NCBI RefSeq assembly: GCF_016595415.1
Contig: NZ_JAENIO010000008.1
Coordinates: 1 to 64,000 of the forward strand
Reading direction: 5' to 3'
DNA: 64,000 nt
Source of the DNA: Roseibacillus ishigakijimensis
GTDB lineage: Bacteria; Verrucomicrobiota; Verrucomicrobiia; Verrucomicrobiales; Akkermansiaceae
Shown: positions 25,658 to 34,432 of the stretch, piece after piece
Numbering within the stretch: position 1 is the stretch's first letter
How the letters are laid out: every line of letters begins with the position of its first letter
Program-made: the position numbers and the translations under genes
The notes under the pieces: generated by a model
Seen by the model: only the letters and a program-made list of their open reading frames with translations
Database searches by the model: none
What the model was told of the DNA's origin: nothing

Positions 25658-25920
25658 TCACGCAATCGCCGTGTGGGCTCCTCGCGGTCGAGTCGAGAGG
25701 CGGCGGAAGAGTTCGTTATTGGCGGCGATGAAGTTTTCGGCGGAAGAGGCTGCCTCGCTGGCTGAAATAGTGCCCTGATTGGTTAAGGTGGGCGCAGCTA
25801 AACAATCTGATCGCCCACCTCCAAACCGAGGGCGGCCAAGGTGGCTTCATCAAGAATGACGCCCTTGTGATCTCCGATTTGACGGATTTCTGTGATTATG
25901 AGGGGACTATGAGCTTGCTG
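25658..25920 (-). pseudogene. Relic of an AbrB/MazE-type antitoxin gene
   Basis: On the minus strand ITEIRQIGDHKGVILDEATL followed by AALGLEVGDQIV matches the swapped-hairpin DNA-binding domain of AbrB/MazE antitoxins, but a TAG at 25798-25800 ends it. One base out of frame, the reading continues through ASEAASSAENFIAANNELFRRL to a TGA at 25658, which resembles the C-terminal helix that binds the toxin. No Met or SD precedes the domain; upstream codons run into the tsf terminator. No toxin gene is adjacent. A single base change near 25800 would rejoin the two parts. The family call is by pattern only. Confidence 0.4.
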
Positions 25921-25990
25921 CGGGATCTTGTCAATTTCACTTGCGTTGCGGTGGAGTGGGAGCAGGACGATGAGGCGAGGGAGGGGCACG

Positions 25991-26019
25991 AAAAAAGGCA
26001 TCCCGCATAGGATGCCTTT
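25991..26019 (-). terminator. Intrinsic terminator of rpsB-tsf
   Basis: On the minus strand AAAGGCATCC pairs perfectly with GGATGCCTTT over 10 bp around a 6-nt loop, followed by a run of six T. It lies 28 bp past the tsf stop codon. Confidence 0.92.
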
Positions 26020-26046
26020 AGGGGAAAACCTTAAATTAAGGAGTCT

Positions 26047-26916
26047 TCAGCTACCGACCGCGAAGCGGGTGAAGCGGTTGATGGTGAGGGTGTCGCCGAG
26101 TTCCTTGCCCTTCTGCTCGAGGAGAGCGGAAATACTGATGTCGGGATCCTTCACGAAGCCTTGGTCCACGAGGCACTGCTCGCTGTAGAACTTGCCAAGC
26201 TTGCCTTCGATGATCTTTTCGAGGATTTCGGCGGGCTTGCCGCTGTTTTCCATCTGCTTGCGGAAGACTTCCTTCTCGGCTTCCACGAGTTCAGCAGGGA
26301 TGTCGCTGCGGTTGAGACCGGCGGGAGCGGCGGCGGCGATGTGCAGGGTGATGTCCTTGACGAGGTCCTTGAAGGCTTCCTGGGAAGGAGTTTCCTCTTT
26401 CTCACAGCTCACTTCGAGAAGGACGCCGACCTTGCCACCCATGTGGATGTAGGAGGCGATGGCACCAGCGCCAGCCACGTCGAAACGCTCGAAGCGGGAG
26501 AACTGGAGGTTCTCGCCGAGTTCGATGACCTTGGCCTTCACGGCTCCACCCACGGTGTCTTCACCCATGGGCACATTGAGTGCGGACTCCAGATCCTGGG
26601 CGTCGGTGGCGGCCACGGTTTCGGCAATCTCGGTGACGAAAGCGCCGAAGTTGTCGTTCTTGGCCACGAAGTCGGTTTCGCAGTTGATCTCCACCAGCAC
26701 GCCGGACTTGCCGTCGGCGGAAAGCTGGGCGGAGACGAGGCCTTCCTTGGCTTCGCGGTCCGCTTTTTTGGCAGCCTTCAAGCCGCTGCGCTCGCGCAGG
26801 ATCTTGATGGCTGCTTCCATGTCGCCATTGGTTTCGGTGAGGGCTTTCTTGCACTCCATCATCGCTACGTTGGTGCGTTCGCGGAGTTCTTTGACTTGGG
26901 ATGCGGTGATTGCCAT
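26047..26916 (-). CDS. tsf: Translation elongation factor Ts
   Basis: EF-Ts is the nucleotide-exchange factor of EF-Tu in the cytosol. The 289-residue product begins MAITASQVKELRERTNVAMM, the UBA-like N-terminal domain, then CKKALTETNGDMEAAIKILRE and the two-lobed core with NCETDFVAKND, followed by the late motif EQCLVDQGFVKD. Length and order are standard. It follows rpsB by 41 bp, the classic rpsB-tsf pair, and is closed by a strong terminator. Confidence 0.98.
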   Translation of the reverse strand: MAITASQVKELRERTNVAMMECKKALTETNGDMEAAIKILRERSGLKAAKKADREAKEGLVSAQLSADGKSGVLVEINCETDFVAKNDNFGAFVTEIAETVAATDAQDLESALNVPMGEDTVGGAVKAKVIELGENLQFSRFERFDVAGAGAIASYIHMGGKVGVLLEVSCEKEETPSQEAFKDLVKDITLHIAAAAPAGLNRSDIPAELVEAEKEVFRKQMENSGKPAEILEKIIEGKLGKFYSEQCLVDQGFVKDPDISISALLEQKGKELGDTLTINRFTRFAVGS

Positions 26917-26957
26917 GTCGTTAAATCGGTTGTTTGCTTAGGTTTCGGGTGAGTCGT

Positions 26958-27641
26958 TTACTGCTTGCCAGCCGCGAGGTAGGAGTCGACGAGGTTCTGC
27001 AGGATCAGGCGGATGGAGCGCATGGAGTCGTCGTTGGCCGGGATGGGGTAGTCGACCACGGAGGGGTCGGCATTGGTGTCCACGATGCCGATGATGGGCA
27101 CCTTGAGGCGGCGGGCTTCGGCGACCGCGATGGACTCACGGGCGGTGTCGACCACCACGATGGCGTCGGGCTTTTTCTCCATGTTGCGGATCCCGTGCAG
27201 GTTGCGCTGGAGTTTTTCCTTCTCCCGGTTCAAAGCCGCCAATTCCTTCTTGGACATGTTCTTATACTCCGGCTGCTTCTCGATGTTCTCGAGGTAGCGC
27301 AGGCGTTCCACGGACTGGCGGATGGTGGTGAGGTTGGTCATCATGCCACCGAGCCAGCGGTGGTTGACGTAGAACTGCTCGGTGGCTTCGGCGGCCTCTT
27401 GCACCGCCTTCTGGGCCTGGTGCTTGCAGCCGACGAAGAGCACTTTCTTATTCTTGCCTGCCAGTTCGGCGAGGAAGTCGGAAGCTTTGTCGAGCTGACG
27501 GACGGTTTCCTCGAGGTTGATGATGAAGATGCCGCCTTTGTCCTTCATGAGGTAGGGCTTCATCTTGGGGTTCCACTTACGGGTCTGGTGTCCGTAGTGA
27601 ACGCCAGCCTCTACCATCTCTTTCAATAGGTCATTTACCAT
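26958..27641 (-). CDS. rpsB: 30S ribosomal protein S2 (uS2)
   Basis: Protein S2 sits at the head-body junction of the small subunit. The 227-residue product shows the family signatures LLKEMVEAGVHYGHQTRKWNP near the N-terminus and PDAIVVVDTARESIAVAEAR in the core, and ends LILQNLVDSYLAAGKQ. Start ATG at 27641. It is preceded by a roughly 105-nt structured leader and a strong sigma-70-type promoter and is followed by tsf. Confidence 0.98.
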   Translation of the reverse strand: MVNDLLKEMVEAGVHYGHQTRKWNPKMKPYLMKDKGGIFIINLEETVRQLDKASDFLAELAGKNKKVLFVGCKHQAQKAVQEAAEATEQFYVNHRWLGGMMTNLTTIRQSVERLRYLENIEKQPEYKNMSKKELAALNREKEKLQRNLHGIRNMEKKPDAIVVVDTARESIAVAEARRLKVPIIGIVDTNADPSVVDYPIPANDDSMRSIRLILQNLVDSYLAAGKQ

Positions 27642-27688
27642 AATTTCGGGTCCCGTGTTAAAGCACAGCGGGCGCTTGTGGATGTCCG

Positions 27689-27757
27689 GCCGCCTTTGCC
27701 CTTCGGGGAGTCATCCATTGTTGATAAAGCGGCACCAAATAGCCGAAGGGGCGGCGG
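27689..27757 (-). promoter_or_regulatory. Structured rpsB leader
   Basis: Between promoter and rpsB, the segments 27743-27757 and 27689-27706 are complementary (CCGAAGGG plus GGCGG against the opposite strand blocks), giving a long stem with a small internal bulge around a 36-nt loop. Ribosomal protein operons are often autoregulated through such leaders, and rpsB leaders bound by S2 are known; that function is inferred. Confidence 0.45.
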
Positions 27758-27785
27758 TGTTACGGGGGAAAGGATGATTTGTCAA
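27757..27785 (-). promoter_or_regulatory. Promoter of rpsB-tsf
   Basis: On the minus strand a perfect -35 TTGACA (27780-27785) and -10 TAACAC (27757-27762) are 17 bp apart. Transcription would begin about 110 nt before the rpsB start. Confidence 0.7.
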
Positions 27786-27795
27786 TGAGAGGGTG

Positions 27796-27819
27796 AAAAA
27801 TCTTCCCCCGCAGTGGGGA
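27796..27819 (-). terminator. Terminator directly after the ArsC-type gene
   Basis: On the minus strand TCCCC and GGGGA pair around six bases immediately past the stop codon and are followed after a few bases by TTTTT. It insulates this gene from the rpsB promoter just downstream. The stem is short. Confidence 0.5.
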
Positions 27820-28266
27820 TTAGAGCGATTCCTTGAGGCCCTCGGCGTAGGCGGAGAAGACCAGTTCCACTTGGTCGCGCACGTTGCGGAAGACGGCGAG
27901 CACTTCCTCCTCGGTGCCTTTAGCGTGGGCGGGATCGAGGAAGCCCCAGTGGTGGCGATGGACTTGACCGGGAAAGAGGGGGCAGGCCTCGGCGGCATCT
28001 CCGCAGACCGTGATCACGGTGTCGACGCCATTCTCGAGGAATTCATCCCATTTTTTGGATTGGTGTTGGGAGATGTCGACCCCGGCTTCTTTCATCACTT
28101 GGATGGCCAGGGGGTGGACGTAGCCGGAGGGGTGGGAGCCCGCGCTGGAGACTTTGGCCAGATCACCCAGTTCGCGCCGGAGAAAGCCTTCGGCCATATG
28201 GCTGCGGCAGGAGTTGCCGGTGCAGAGGATGAGGATGTGGCGGCGGTGTTTTTCGGGAAGGTTCAT
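27820..28266 (-). CDS. Arsenate reductase ArsC / low-molecular-weight phosphatase family
   Basis: The 148-residue protein has the low-molecular-weight phosphatase P loop CTGNSCRS (CX5R) near the N-terminus. It also has the downstream cysteines in CGDAAEACPLFPG used by thioredoxin-coupled arsenate reductases, and ends with LVFSAYAEGL. The expected reaction is reduction of arsenate to arsenite. The start is the ATG at 28266, where homology begins; a longer frame reaching 28572 is antisense to xseA. No arsR, arsB or arsM gene is next to it, so a general tyrosine-phosphatase role is a possible alternative. It is divergent from xseA. Confidence 0.85.
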   Translation of the reverse strand: MNLPEKHRRHILILCTGNSCRSHMAEGFLRRELGDLAKVSSAGSHPSGYVHPLAIQVMKEAGVDISQHQSKKWDEFLENGVDTVITVCGDAAEACPLFPGQVHRHHWGFLDPAHAKGTEEEVLAVFRNVRDQVELVFSAYAEGLKESL

Positions 28267-28393
28267 GGATGTGGTCAGCCCGACGGGCTCGGGGAGCTTA
28301 GGGGGAAGCGGCGGAAATTGACCAGTGACGAAATTGTCACCGCAGGACGAAAAAACAGTTTTGCCTCGCGGGTGGCCATGCCAGCGTTGGGGC

Positions 28394-29770
28394 GTGAACC
28401 TTTTCACCGACTTTCCCTCCGATCGCGAAGAGAAGCGTGAGGCCTTGCCCGTCTCCCGTCTCTTGCGCCGCATGCGTAATTTGTTGGAGATCGAGATTGG
28501 TGAGGTCTGGGTGGAGGGTGAGGTCTCCAATCTCCGGAAGCAAAAGAGTGGGCACTGGTATTTCACGCTCAAGGACGATCAGGGGCAGATTGCCTGCGCC
28601 ATGTTCGGGGCCCGCCGTCGCAATGGGAATGAGGTTTTGGAAGACGGGGCCAAGGTGCGCGTCTTTGGTGAAGTGACCATTTACGAAGCCCGTGGCACCG
28701 CACAATTGGTGGTGAAAGAGGCGGAGGCCGTGGGGGAAGGCGGGCTGCAAGCGCGCTTTGAGGCATTGAAGCGCAAACTCGACGCGGAAGGACTCTTTGC
28801 CGCCGGGAGGAAAAAGCCTTTGCCCAAGCATCCCACCCGTCTGGCGTTGGTGACTTCCGGCTCGGGGGCGGCCCTGCAGGACATGCTCAATGTCCTCTCG
28901 CGGCGGGCTCCTTGGGTGACGGTTTACCTTGCCGATGTGCAGGTGCAGGGGAAGGGGGCGGAACAGGGAATTGCCCGGGCCATCGAGCGATTGGGCAACT
29001 GGCAGGCGGAGGGGTGGCCGGAGTGCGAGGTGATCATTGTGGCCCGGGGGGGAGGTTCGCTGGAGGATTTGTGGAATTTCAATGAAGAGGTGGTGGCGCG
29101 GGCGATTGCGGCTTGCCCCCTCCCGGTGGTCAGTGCGGTGGGCCACGAGATCGACTTCACTATCGCGGACTTTGTGGCTGATCTGCGGGCTCCCACTCCC
29201 AGTGCGGCAGCTGAGCTGGTGGTGCCGGATCAGAAGGAGCTGGCTACCCAGTTGGAGGCCTTGCAGGGGCGCTTGCGGCGGCGCTTGCGGGAGGAGCTGC
29301 AGCGGCGGCAGGAAACCCTGCGTCACCTTCGTCGCACGGGCGTGGCCGTGTCGCCTGAAAAAATACTACGCGAGCCCGTCCGGCGCCTGGATGAGGCGGC
29401 GGCGGGCTTGGAGCGAGCGGCGGAGGGAAGCTTGCGTCGTCGTCGGGATCTGTTGCATCATCTGCGGCGTCGCTGGCAGGTGCACCACCCGCGACTCGTC
29501 ATGGCTCGTCGCCGCGAGCGTCTGGAGCGCTTGCAACGTCGCCTGGACTTGCTCGGGCCGGGGGAGATTCAGCGCCGTCGGGATTTTCTTACCCGTTTGG
29601 AGTCGGTTCTTCGTGCTCTTGGACCGGATTCTGCATTCGAGCGCGGTTTTTCCATCACCCGCACGCAGGAAGGAAAGATTCTCCATCATCCCGGTGAGGC
29701 GGCCCCCGGAGAGCTCATTGAGACGGTTTTCAAGGACGGAAGTTTGCTGAGCCGGGTGGAGAAAGAGTGA
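28394..29770 (+). CDS. xseA: Exodeoxyribonuclease VII large subunit
   Basis: XseA with XseB degrades single-stranded DNA from either end. The 458-residue product has the N-terminal OB-fold (LLEIEIGEVWVEGEVSNLR, then a DDQGQIACAMFGAR region), the catalytic core with GRGGGSLEDLWNFN and SAVGHEIDFTIADF, an Arg-rich coiled-coil region (about 300-410), and the conserved LRALGPDSAFERGFSIT near the end. I choose the GTG at 28394; a longer frame from 28325 lies in the divergent promoter area. No xseB is seen next to it in this window. Confidence 0.93.
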   Translation: MNLFTDFPSDREEKREALPVSRLLRRMRNLLEIEIGEVWVEGEVSNLRKQKSGHWYFTLKDDQGQIACAMFGARRRNGNEVLEDGAKVRVFGEVTIYEARGTAQLVVKEAEAVGEGGLQARFEALKRKLDAEGLFAAGRKKPLPKHPTRLALVTSGSGAALQDMLNVLSRRAPWVTVYLADVQVQGKGAEQGIARAIERLGNWQAEGWPECEVIIVARGGGSLEDLWNFNEEVVARAIAACPLPVVSAVGHEIDFTIADFVADLRAPTPSAAAELVVPDQKELATQLEALQGRLRRRLREELQRRQETLRHLRRTGVAVSPEKILREPVRRLDEAAAGLERAAEGSLRRRRDLLHHLRRRWQVHHPRLVMARRRERLERLQRRLDLLGPGEIQRRRDFLTRLESVLRALGPDSAFERGFSITRTQEGKILHHPGEAAPGELIETVFKDGSLLSRVEKE

Positions 29771-29828
29771 GGGACACATTTGCTGAAAACCCCTCGTCAA
29801 GGCCTCTTCGCTGTGGCAGAGATGGGGA

Positions 29829-31982
29829 ATGCGACGTTTTCTTCTCTCTTTTGTCTTCAGTGCCGGTCTCCTCTGCTGGTTGGGGGCGGCCGAGCCCTTC
29901 GCCGCGCTGGCAGAAGAAATCCGGGTGGAATATGGCGAGCCGGGGGCGGAGGATTTCGCCTTTTTGGTCAGCTACATGCCCCCGGCCGATTTGGAGTCGG
30001 TTTCTGCCGAACTCCTGCAGCGCAATGTGGAGCTGGCCTTCCGGGCGCGGGAGGAATTCCCGTGGTCGGCGAAGGTGCCACGAGACCTCTTTCGCAATGA
30101 AGTTCTTCCCTACGCCTTACTCGACGAGAAGCGGGAGGATTGGCGGCCGCGGTTTTATGAGATCTGCCGGGAGCTGGTGCGGGGGTGTGCGACTGCCAGC
30201 GAGGCGGCGCAAGTGCTCAATCGCGATTTGTTCAACAAGCTGAACGTTCACTATCACACCGGGCGGAAGAAGCCGAACCAGAGCCCGTCTGAATCGATGG
30301 CCAGCGGGAAGGCGACCTGCACGGGCTTGAGCATTATCCTCGCCTATGGCTGCCGCTCGGTGGGGATTCCGGCACGGGTGGCGGGGACGGCAATGTGGTC
30401 CGACAAGAGCGGGAACCATACTTGGGTCGAGATCTGGGATGGGGAGTGGAAGTTCCTGGGGGCGGACGAATACGATGAGCAGGGGCTCAATCGTGCTTGG
30501 TTCACCGATCGGGCCGCCAAGGCGGTGGCTGGCGATCCTCTGCATGCGATCTGGGCCTCCTCCTGGCAGACGGCCGACGGCATTTTTCCACTGGTCTGGG
30601 ATCGGGAGAACGAGACCGTGTTTGCGAAGAACGTCACCTCCCGCTATGCCCGCGACGTGGCCGAGGCTCGCCAGGATGTGGCGGTGCGGGTTTTTTCTCC
30701 GGGAGGAAAGGAGCGGGTGGTGGCCGAGGTCTCGCAATTGGATGCTGCAGGGCAAATCGTGAACTCTGTTTTCACCAAAGCGGGCCGAGCGGACCTCAAT
30801 GATGTGGCTTCTCTTCCTCTGACTGGCGAGGGGCCTTGGTCCTTGCAAGTCTTGGCGAGAGAGGGACGGCGGGAGTTGACTTTGCAGGAGCTTCCGGAGG
30901 GGACTCTCGATCTTGTCCTGGAGGAAAAGAAAGAGCGCCCGCGCTGGGATTTCTCACCCCTCGTGGAAGGGTGGCGGGCCGAGGGCCGGGCCGACCGTGA
31001 GCAAGAGCTGACGGCGAAAGTGGTGCGGGCGGCCGGAAAGGAGATGAAGTTTCTTGAGAAGCGGTTTGGCGAAGCGCCCGCCGCCGGGCATTCGCTCTGG
31101 ATTTCGCTGCACGGGGGAGGGAATGCTCCGGCGAGAGTGAACGACCGCCAGTGGCAGAATCAAATCCAGCTCTATCAGCCGGAGGAGGGCTACTACGTGG
31201 CTCCCCGGGCCCCCACCGATACCTGGAATTTGTGGCATGAGGCTCACATTGACGAGTTGCTGGACCGGCTCATCTCCAACTACGTGGTGTGCCGGGGAGT
31301 GGACCCCAATCGGGTCTATTTGCTGGGCTACTCGGCGGGGGGAGACGGGGTTTACCAGTTGGCTCCCCGGATGGCGGATCGCTTTGCCGCCGCTGCCATG
31401 ATGGCGGGTCATCCCAATGAGGCCCGGCCCGATGGTCTGCGGAATCTGCCCTTCGAGATTTTCATGGGCGAAAGGGACGGCGCTTATGACCGGAACAAGA
31501 TTGCCGCCCAATGGAAAGAGCTCCTCGGGACCGCGCGGGAGGAAGAACAAGGTGAGGGCTATCCCCATCGGGTCACCATTTACCCCGGACTGGGGCATTG
31601 GATGGAGGGCAAGGATGCGGAAGTGATTTCCCGGATGGCCACTGAGTCCCGTGTGGAATGGCCCCGCAAGGTCGTTTGGCTTCAGGACGACGTCACCCAC
31701 GAGCGGCTCTACTGGCTGGGGGTGGATGCCGAGGGGGCGCGCAAGGGACGCAAGTTGATCGCGGAAGTGAACGGGCAGACCATCACCGTGGAGGGCGAGG
31801 ATGTCAGCGGCTTGCGGTTCTGGCTCAGTGACGAGTTGCTCGACCTCGAGGAGGAAATCGTTGTGATCGCCAATGGGGAGGAGGTCTTTCGCGGTCAAGT
31901 CCGCCGTCAGCCGAGTGTGGCCGCGCGGTCCTTGCGCCAGCGCTGTGGCATAATGGCGACGGCTTTGCTTGAGCTGGAGTGA
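29829..31982 (+). CDS. Secreted fusion: transglutaminase-like domain plus alpha/beta-hydrolase
   Basis: The 717-residue protein starts with a signal peptide (RRFLLSFVFSAGLLCWLGAA). Residues about 60-250 form a transglutaminase-like fold with cysteine in SGKATCTGLS, histidine in GNHTWVEIW and aspartate in FLGADEYDE. After a beta-rich linker (about 280-370), residues about 400-620 are an alpha/beta-hydrolase of the PHB-depolymerase/LpqC kind: LWISLHGGG oxyanion region, nucleophile in GYSAGGDGVY, and histidine near GLGHWMEG. A small C-terminal beta domain follows. It may cut or transfer acyl groups on proteins or polymers outside the cytoplasm; the substrate is unknown. ATG at 29829 follows a GGGGA. 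It converges with the GT39 gene, leaving one base between stops. Confidence 0.8.
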   Translation: MRRFLLSFVFSAGLLCWLGAAEPFAALAEEIRVEYGEPGAEDFAFLVSYMPPADLESVSAELLQRNVELAFRAREEFPWSAKVPRDLFRNEVLPYALLDEKREDWRPRFYEICRELVRGCATASEAAQVLNRDLFNKLNVHYHTGRKKPNQSPSESMASGKATCTGLSIILAYGCRSVGIPARVAGTAMWSDKSGNHTWVEIWDGEWKFLGADEYDEQGLNRAWFTDRAAKAVAGDPLHAIWASSWQTADGIFPLVWDRENETVFAKNVTSRYARDVAEARQDVAVRVFSPGGKERVVAEVSQLDAAGQIVNSVFTKAGRADLNDVASLPLTGEGPWSLQVLAREGRRELTLQELPEGTLDLVLEEKKERPRWDFSPLVEGWRAEGRADREQELTAKVVRAAGKEMKFLEKRFGEAPAAGHSLWISLHGGGNAPARVNDRQWQNQIQLYQPEEGYYVAPRAPTDTWNLWHEAHIDELLDRLISNYVVCRGVDPNRVYLLGYSAGGDGVYQLAPRMADRFAAAAMMAGHPNEARPDGLRNLPFEIFMGERDGAYDRNKIAAQWKELLGTAREEEQGEGYPHRVTIYPGLGHWMEGKDAEVISRMATESRVEWPRKVVWLQDDVTHERLYWLGVDAEGARKGRKLIAEVNGQTITVEGEDVSGLRFWLSDELLDLEEEIVVIANGEEVFRGQVRRQPSVAARSLRQRCGIMATALLELE

Positions 31983-31983
31983 G

Positions 31984-33708
31984 CTATTGGGGGCGCAGCA
32001 CGATGGCCTCGACCCAGGAAGAAGTCGCGGGCGACCAGCCGGACACTCGTTCGGCGGCGGCGATGCGCTCGGCGCCATAGAGTGCGGCTAATTCCGCACG
32101 ATTGTCGTCCGCCAGGGGAACGTCTTTTTGCAAGGTCAGTAGCGGCCACCAGCTTTCGTCGTCGATGCGCCAGCGGCGGGTGACGGCGATGGTAAGGGCG
32201 TCCTCGTCGGGAGTGAGGGACTCCGACGGACGAAAGTCCCAGATGCCGCGTTTGTCGGGATCGGTGAAGTCGTCGAAATACCAGACCAGCGAGGGCTCTT
32301 TGTAACCGCTGGCTACCAGGGTGCCGGAGGGGATTCCGGTGGCATTGCGCAAGCGCAGCGTCAGATGGCTGTGACGGGCCACGGCGGTGGCGAGGAGGAG
32401 GAAGACGCTGAAGGAAAGGAAAGCGGAAACCGTGGCCACGCGGGCCATTTTCTCCCGGCGCAGAAGGGCTGCACCCACGATGGCGAGGGAAAGCATCACT
32501 CCGCCCAGTAGCGTGACCAAGAGGGCCAGGTCGAGAGCCTCTCTGCCCCGTTGGGTTTGGGTCAGACCGATGATGAGGAGTAGGAGGCCGAGGACGGCGG
32601 GCAGAAGGAGGGCCAGGGTGCGCACAATGCGGCCTAGGCGGCCCAGCTCCACACGCTGGCGGAAGGTGAAGGCGAGGAGAAGGAAGAAGGCGGGATAGCC
32701 GGGTAGGATGTAGTGAGGCAGCTGGGTGGCGTAGAAGGAAAAGACGAGAAAGGGAGCCACGAACCAGGCCAGCAAAAAGCGGGTGTCCAAGTCTCCCTGA
32801 CGCCAACTCTTCTTTAGCGTGCCGGGGAGATGTGCCGTCCATGGGAGGAGAAAGGGAATGATGATGAGGAGGTAATAAATACCGGGAATGAAGAAGCGCT
32901 CGTTCATCGCTCCGGTGCCGCGTTCCACCACGTGCTTGCCGATGCCGATGCCAAAGTAGGCTCCCTGAGTATCAATCAAGGCCGGGATGCCCCAAAGGGC
33001 AACGAGGGCGAGGGAAGGGAGGAGAGTGATGAGAACGGCCTTTTGAGCCTGCCAAACTTGTGTTCTTTGTTGGCGGAGTTCCTGGGTTTCCTCCGCGCCT
33101 GCCTTTCGCCCTTTCCACCAGAAAAAGCCGAAAAGGACGAGGAGGGCGGTCTGGGGAATGGCGTAGGCGAGGGGCCCCTTGGCCAGAAAACCGAGAGCGA
33201 ACCACAAGGTGAGAAGCAGCAAGTTGAGCCCCCGCTGTCCTTGCCCGTGCATCACGCGGTGGAGCTGGCTCATGGCGAGCACGATGAAGAGAATGAGCGG
33301 CATATCGGCCACCGCCAGGCGGGAGTGGATGAGCACTTGGAGGGCCGTCAACCAGCCTGCGCCGGCCAGAAAGGCCATTTTCCGATCCAGGCCTAGCCGC
33401 CGGGCGAAGAAGAAGAGGAGGATGGCCACCAGCCAGGAGGAGAGGGCCGAATGGAGGCGGGCCCCGAACTCGTTGATGCCGAGAACTTCGAAATTGGCCC
33501 GCATCCACCAATAGGTCAGCGGGGGCTTGTCGAAACGATACTCGTCGTTGAAATAAGGCACCGCCCATTCCCCGCGGTCCATCATTTCCACCGTGGCGTG
33601 GGAGAAGCGGGGCTCATCGCGATCGACCAAAGGCAGCACCCAGATTCCGGGCAGGAGCGCCACGACAGCGAGGAGAGTGAGGCCAAGGGGCGAAAGCAGT
33701 TTGTTCAC
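31984..33708 (-). CDS. Glycosyltransferase family 39 (ArnT/PMT-like) membrane protein
   Basis: The 574-residue protein has about 12 membrane helices and the ArnT-type first periplasmic loop with VDRDEPRFSHATVEMM, including the acidic pair that binds the metal and the lipid-linked sugar, then YFNDEYRFDKPPLTYWW. A soluble periplasmic domain forms the last 130 residues. Relatives transfer a sugar from undecaprenyl or dolichyl phosphate to lipid A, a protein or a polymer at the outer face of the inner membrane. The acceptor here cannot be told, and no lipid A-modifying genes adjoin. Confidence 0.9.
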   Translation of the reverse strand: MNKLLSPLGLTLLAVVALLPGIWVLPLVDRDEPRFSHATVEMMDRGEWAVPYFNDEYRFDKPPLTYWWMRANFEVLGINEFGARLHSALSSWLVAILLFFFARRLGLDRKMAFLAGAGWLTALQVLIHSRLAVADMPLILFIVLAMSQLHRVMHGQGQRGLNLLLLTLWFALGFLAKGPLAYAIPQTALLVLFGFFWWKGRKAGAEETQELRQQRTQVWQAQKAVLITLLPSLALVALWGIPALIDTQGAYFGIGIGKHVVERGTGAMNERFFIPGIYYLLIIIPFLLPWTAHLPGTLKKSWRQGDLDTRFLLAWFVAPFLVFSFYATQLPHYILPGYPAFFLLLAFTFRQRVELGRLGRIVRTLALLLPAVLGLLLLIIGLTQTQRGREALDLALLVTLLGGVMLSLAIVGAALLRREKMARVATVSAFLSFSVFLLLATAVARHSHLTLRLRNATGIPSGTLVASGYKEPSLVWYFDDFTDPDKRGIWDFRPSESLTPDEDALTIAVTRRWRIDDESWWPLLTLQKDVPLADDNRAELAALYGAERIAAAERVSGWSPATSSWVEAIVLRPQ

Positions 33709-33878
33709 GACCGGAAGCAGGCACCAGAGACTTCGGGAGTTTCAAGGATATTTTCGTTTTTCAGCGACTCCGCTTGGCGATGGGGGAGGAAGTGGGAGTT
33801 CTTTTTCTTGAGAAAAGTGCTTTCGCACTCGGATTGAACGAGCCTGTCAGCGACTGGTGGTGTAGAGAGAGTTTTGCC

Positions 33879-34319
33879 ATGTGCGTTTTAAGAATAGTGA
33901 GTCCGTCATGTTCTTTTCGTGACCGGCCTGAGCTGGAAATGCTGCCAGTGGTGGATATCTGTGAAAAAGGGGACGCTCGTTTTGGAAAGTCCAGGCGGCC
34001 TGCTTCGCAGTTTTCTGTGACGGTAGAAGTTTCGAATGCAGAGTGGGATGAGCTGCCAAGCCAATTTGATGACGCGTGTGAGTTTCTCCAAAACTATTGG
34101 GAAGAGCTTCGTTCTTTGCTGGACTTGGTGGCTGATGGAAAAGGATGCCTTGATTTTCCGTGTTGGTCTCGATTGTCAGAGGGTGTTCTCATGCAGAGCG
34201 ATGTGTTGCCTGCAAACCTGATCTCCTTGGCGGGTCGGCTTGGCTTGGAGATTGAGTTGTCTTGTTATCAAAAATCGTTTTTTGATGAAGTGGATGAGCC
34301 AGACAAAAATTTTGATTGA
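33879..34319 (+). CDS. Conserved small protein of unknown function
   Basis: I do not know the function of this 146-residue acidic cytosolic protein. It begins MCVLRIVSP and has a variable polar stretch, then EVSNAEWDELPSQFDDACEF and LQNYWEELRSLLDLV, predicted helical. It ends with a conserved-looking block LPANLISLAGRLGLEIELS. I recall similar stand-alone proteins in many phyla starting MC-x-L-R-V and ending LAG-x-LG-x-x-IELS; some resemble immunity proteins, but this is unproven. The ATG at 33879 fits that pattern, while the open frame reaches back to 33774. Base composition is less GC-rich than that of its neighbours, which hints at transfer. Confidence 0.65.
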   Translation: MCVLRIVSPSCSFRDRPELEMLPVVDICEKGDARFGKSRRPASQFSVTVEVSNAEWDELPSQFDDACEFLQNYWEELRSLLDLVADGKGCLDFPCWSRLSEGVLMQSDVLPANLISLAGRLGLEIELSCYQKSFFDEVDEPDKNFD

Positions 34320-34432
34320 GCAGAGGCAGTTGCTTTGACCGTGACTGTGGACTGATCCTCGTCTTCAAAAATTCTGGGAAGGTCACCCTTTCCTGTTTTC
34401 ACCCGGGTTGATTTGCAACAGGCTCGTTGCAA

